Source of the DNA: Gerris lacustris
Lineage: Eukaryota; Arthropoda; Insecta; Hemiptera; Gerridae
Assembly (NCBI GenBank): GCA_951217055.1
Contig: OX578277.1
Span: forward strand, 103,729,511-103,793,510
Reading direction: 5' to 3'
Length of the DNA stretch: 64,000 nucleotides
Shown piece by piece: positions 63,513 to 64,000 of the stretch. The translations under genes and the position numbers were made by a program. Numbering within the stretch: the first letter of the stretch is position 1; each line of letters begins with the position of its first letter. The notes beneath the pieces were generated by a model, which was given only the letters and a program-made list of their open reading frames with translations, had not been told where the DNA came from and did not search any database.

Positions 63513-64000
63513 ACAGGGTGGGGCATGGGAAACAGGCTTTTTTCAAATAATCAGAACTTCGGCAATTTTTTATGTAAAAATTATTACAAAATAGAAACAG
63601 AGAGCTTAAACAATGCCTAAAACAGTGGGTCATTTACGAAAAATAACATCCTTCAAGTTATGACCATTTTCATTAATGCAATGCTGGAGACGTTCATGAA
63701 AATTTCCCTTTACTCTCTCCAACATTTGTATGACGATTCCAGTGATCTTCTGACGAATTTCATTCTTCAATGCATGAGGTTTTGATTCACACATATGTGC
63801 TTTTAAATAGCCTCATAATCACATGTAGATAAATATGTGTGACCTAGGTGGCCACGGGACATCACCATGCCGTGAGATAAGGTGGGCAGGGAACATGGCC
63901 ATAAGAACAGTCATAGAAGTTCTGGTCATATGAGCTATAGCCCCATCTTGTTGGAACCATCTTGGACGTCCCACCATTCGCATAAAAAATGTCCGTTTCC
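63513..64000 (-). pseudogene. IS630/mariner-like transposase remnant (runs off window)
   Basis: The minus strand reads RPRWFQQDGAIAHMTRTSM, FPAHLISRHGDVPWPPRSH, then two stops in a short stretch, then GYLKAHMCESKPHALKNEIR and MLERVKGNFHERLQHCINEN. These are the middle and C-terminal blocks of insect IS630/Tc1-type DDE transposases. Stops show it is dead. The element end is CAGGGTGGGGCATGGGAAAC at 63513, preceded by TA. The N-terminal half lies beyond position 64000. Confidence 0.8.

Overview
The window is nuclear DNA of an insect. It carries replication-dependent core and linker histone genes without introns, each ending in a histone 3' stem-loop instead of a poly(A) signal, in an AT-rich background crowded with insect-type transposons (BEL/Pao, Tc1/mariner-IS630, hAT, Tigger-like, Harbinger-like). 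I cannot fix the order or species from sequence alone.

Layout: 1-6246 is a BEL/Pao LTR retrotransposon with a 574-bp duplicated 3' end. 6247-11604 is transposon debris, including a 3.4-kb degraded hAT element with another element nested in it. 11.7-12.9 kb holds a divergent H2A/H2B pair. A very large imperfect palindrome follows: left arm 13536-37177, loop 37178-38270, right arm 38271-59964. The left arm holds H1, H3/H4, H2A/H2B, H3/H4 and H1. The right arm holds the same set in mirror image, except that its outer H1 is a pseudogene. No second outer H2A/H2B pair is present. 59965-64000 leaves the histone array and holds transposon remnants and two candidate 3'-terminal exons of unidentified genes on the minus strand.

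The most interesting signal is a family of LTR elements with TGATACCG...CCGTATCA ends and 4-bp target duplications. Their LTRs resemble a histone gene: paired CCAAT boxes, a TATA box, no AATAAA, and near the 3' end one or two copies of the histone mRNA 3' stem-loop with its flanks. There are two solo LTRs of about 690 bp (15720-16407 and 50955-51645), one complete gag-only element with 459-bp LTRs (17592-20453), a rearranged copy (56433-57512) and two fragments. Every large structural difference I found between the palindrome arms is an insertion or rearrangement of this family. One insertion separates the TATA box of an H4 gene from its coding region and one abuts the ATG of the H1 pseudogene. 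I infer that these elements end their RNA by histone-type (SLBP/U7) processing and are tied to the histone locus and S phase. This is untested.

The histone genes form divergent pairs (H2A-H2B and H3-H4) sharing bidirectional CCAAT/TATA promoters, with H1 separate, together providing all five histones. Protein sequences are identical among copies except one H3 with Ser28 replaced by Ile and the outer H1 pseudogene. The palindrome could be a true recent inverted duplication or two haplotypes joined head to head by an assembler.
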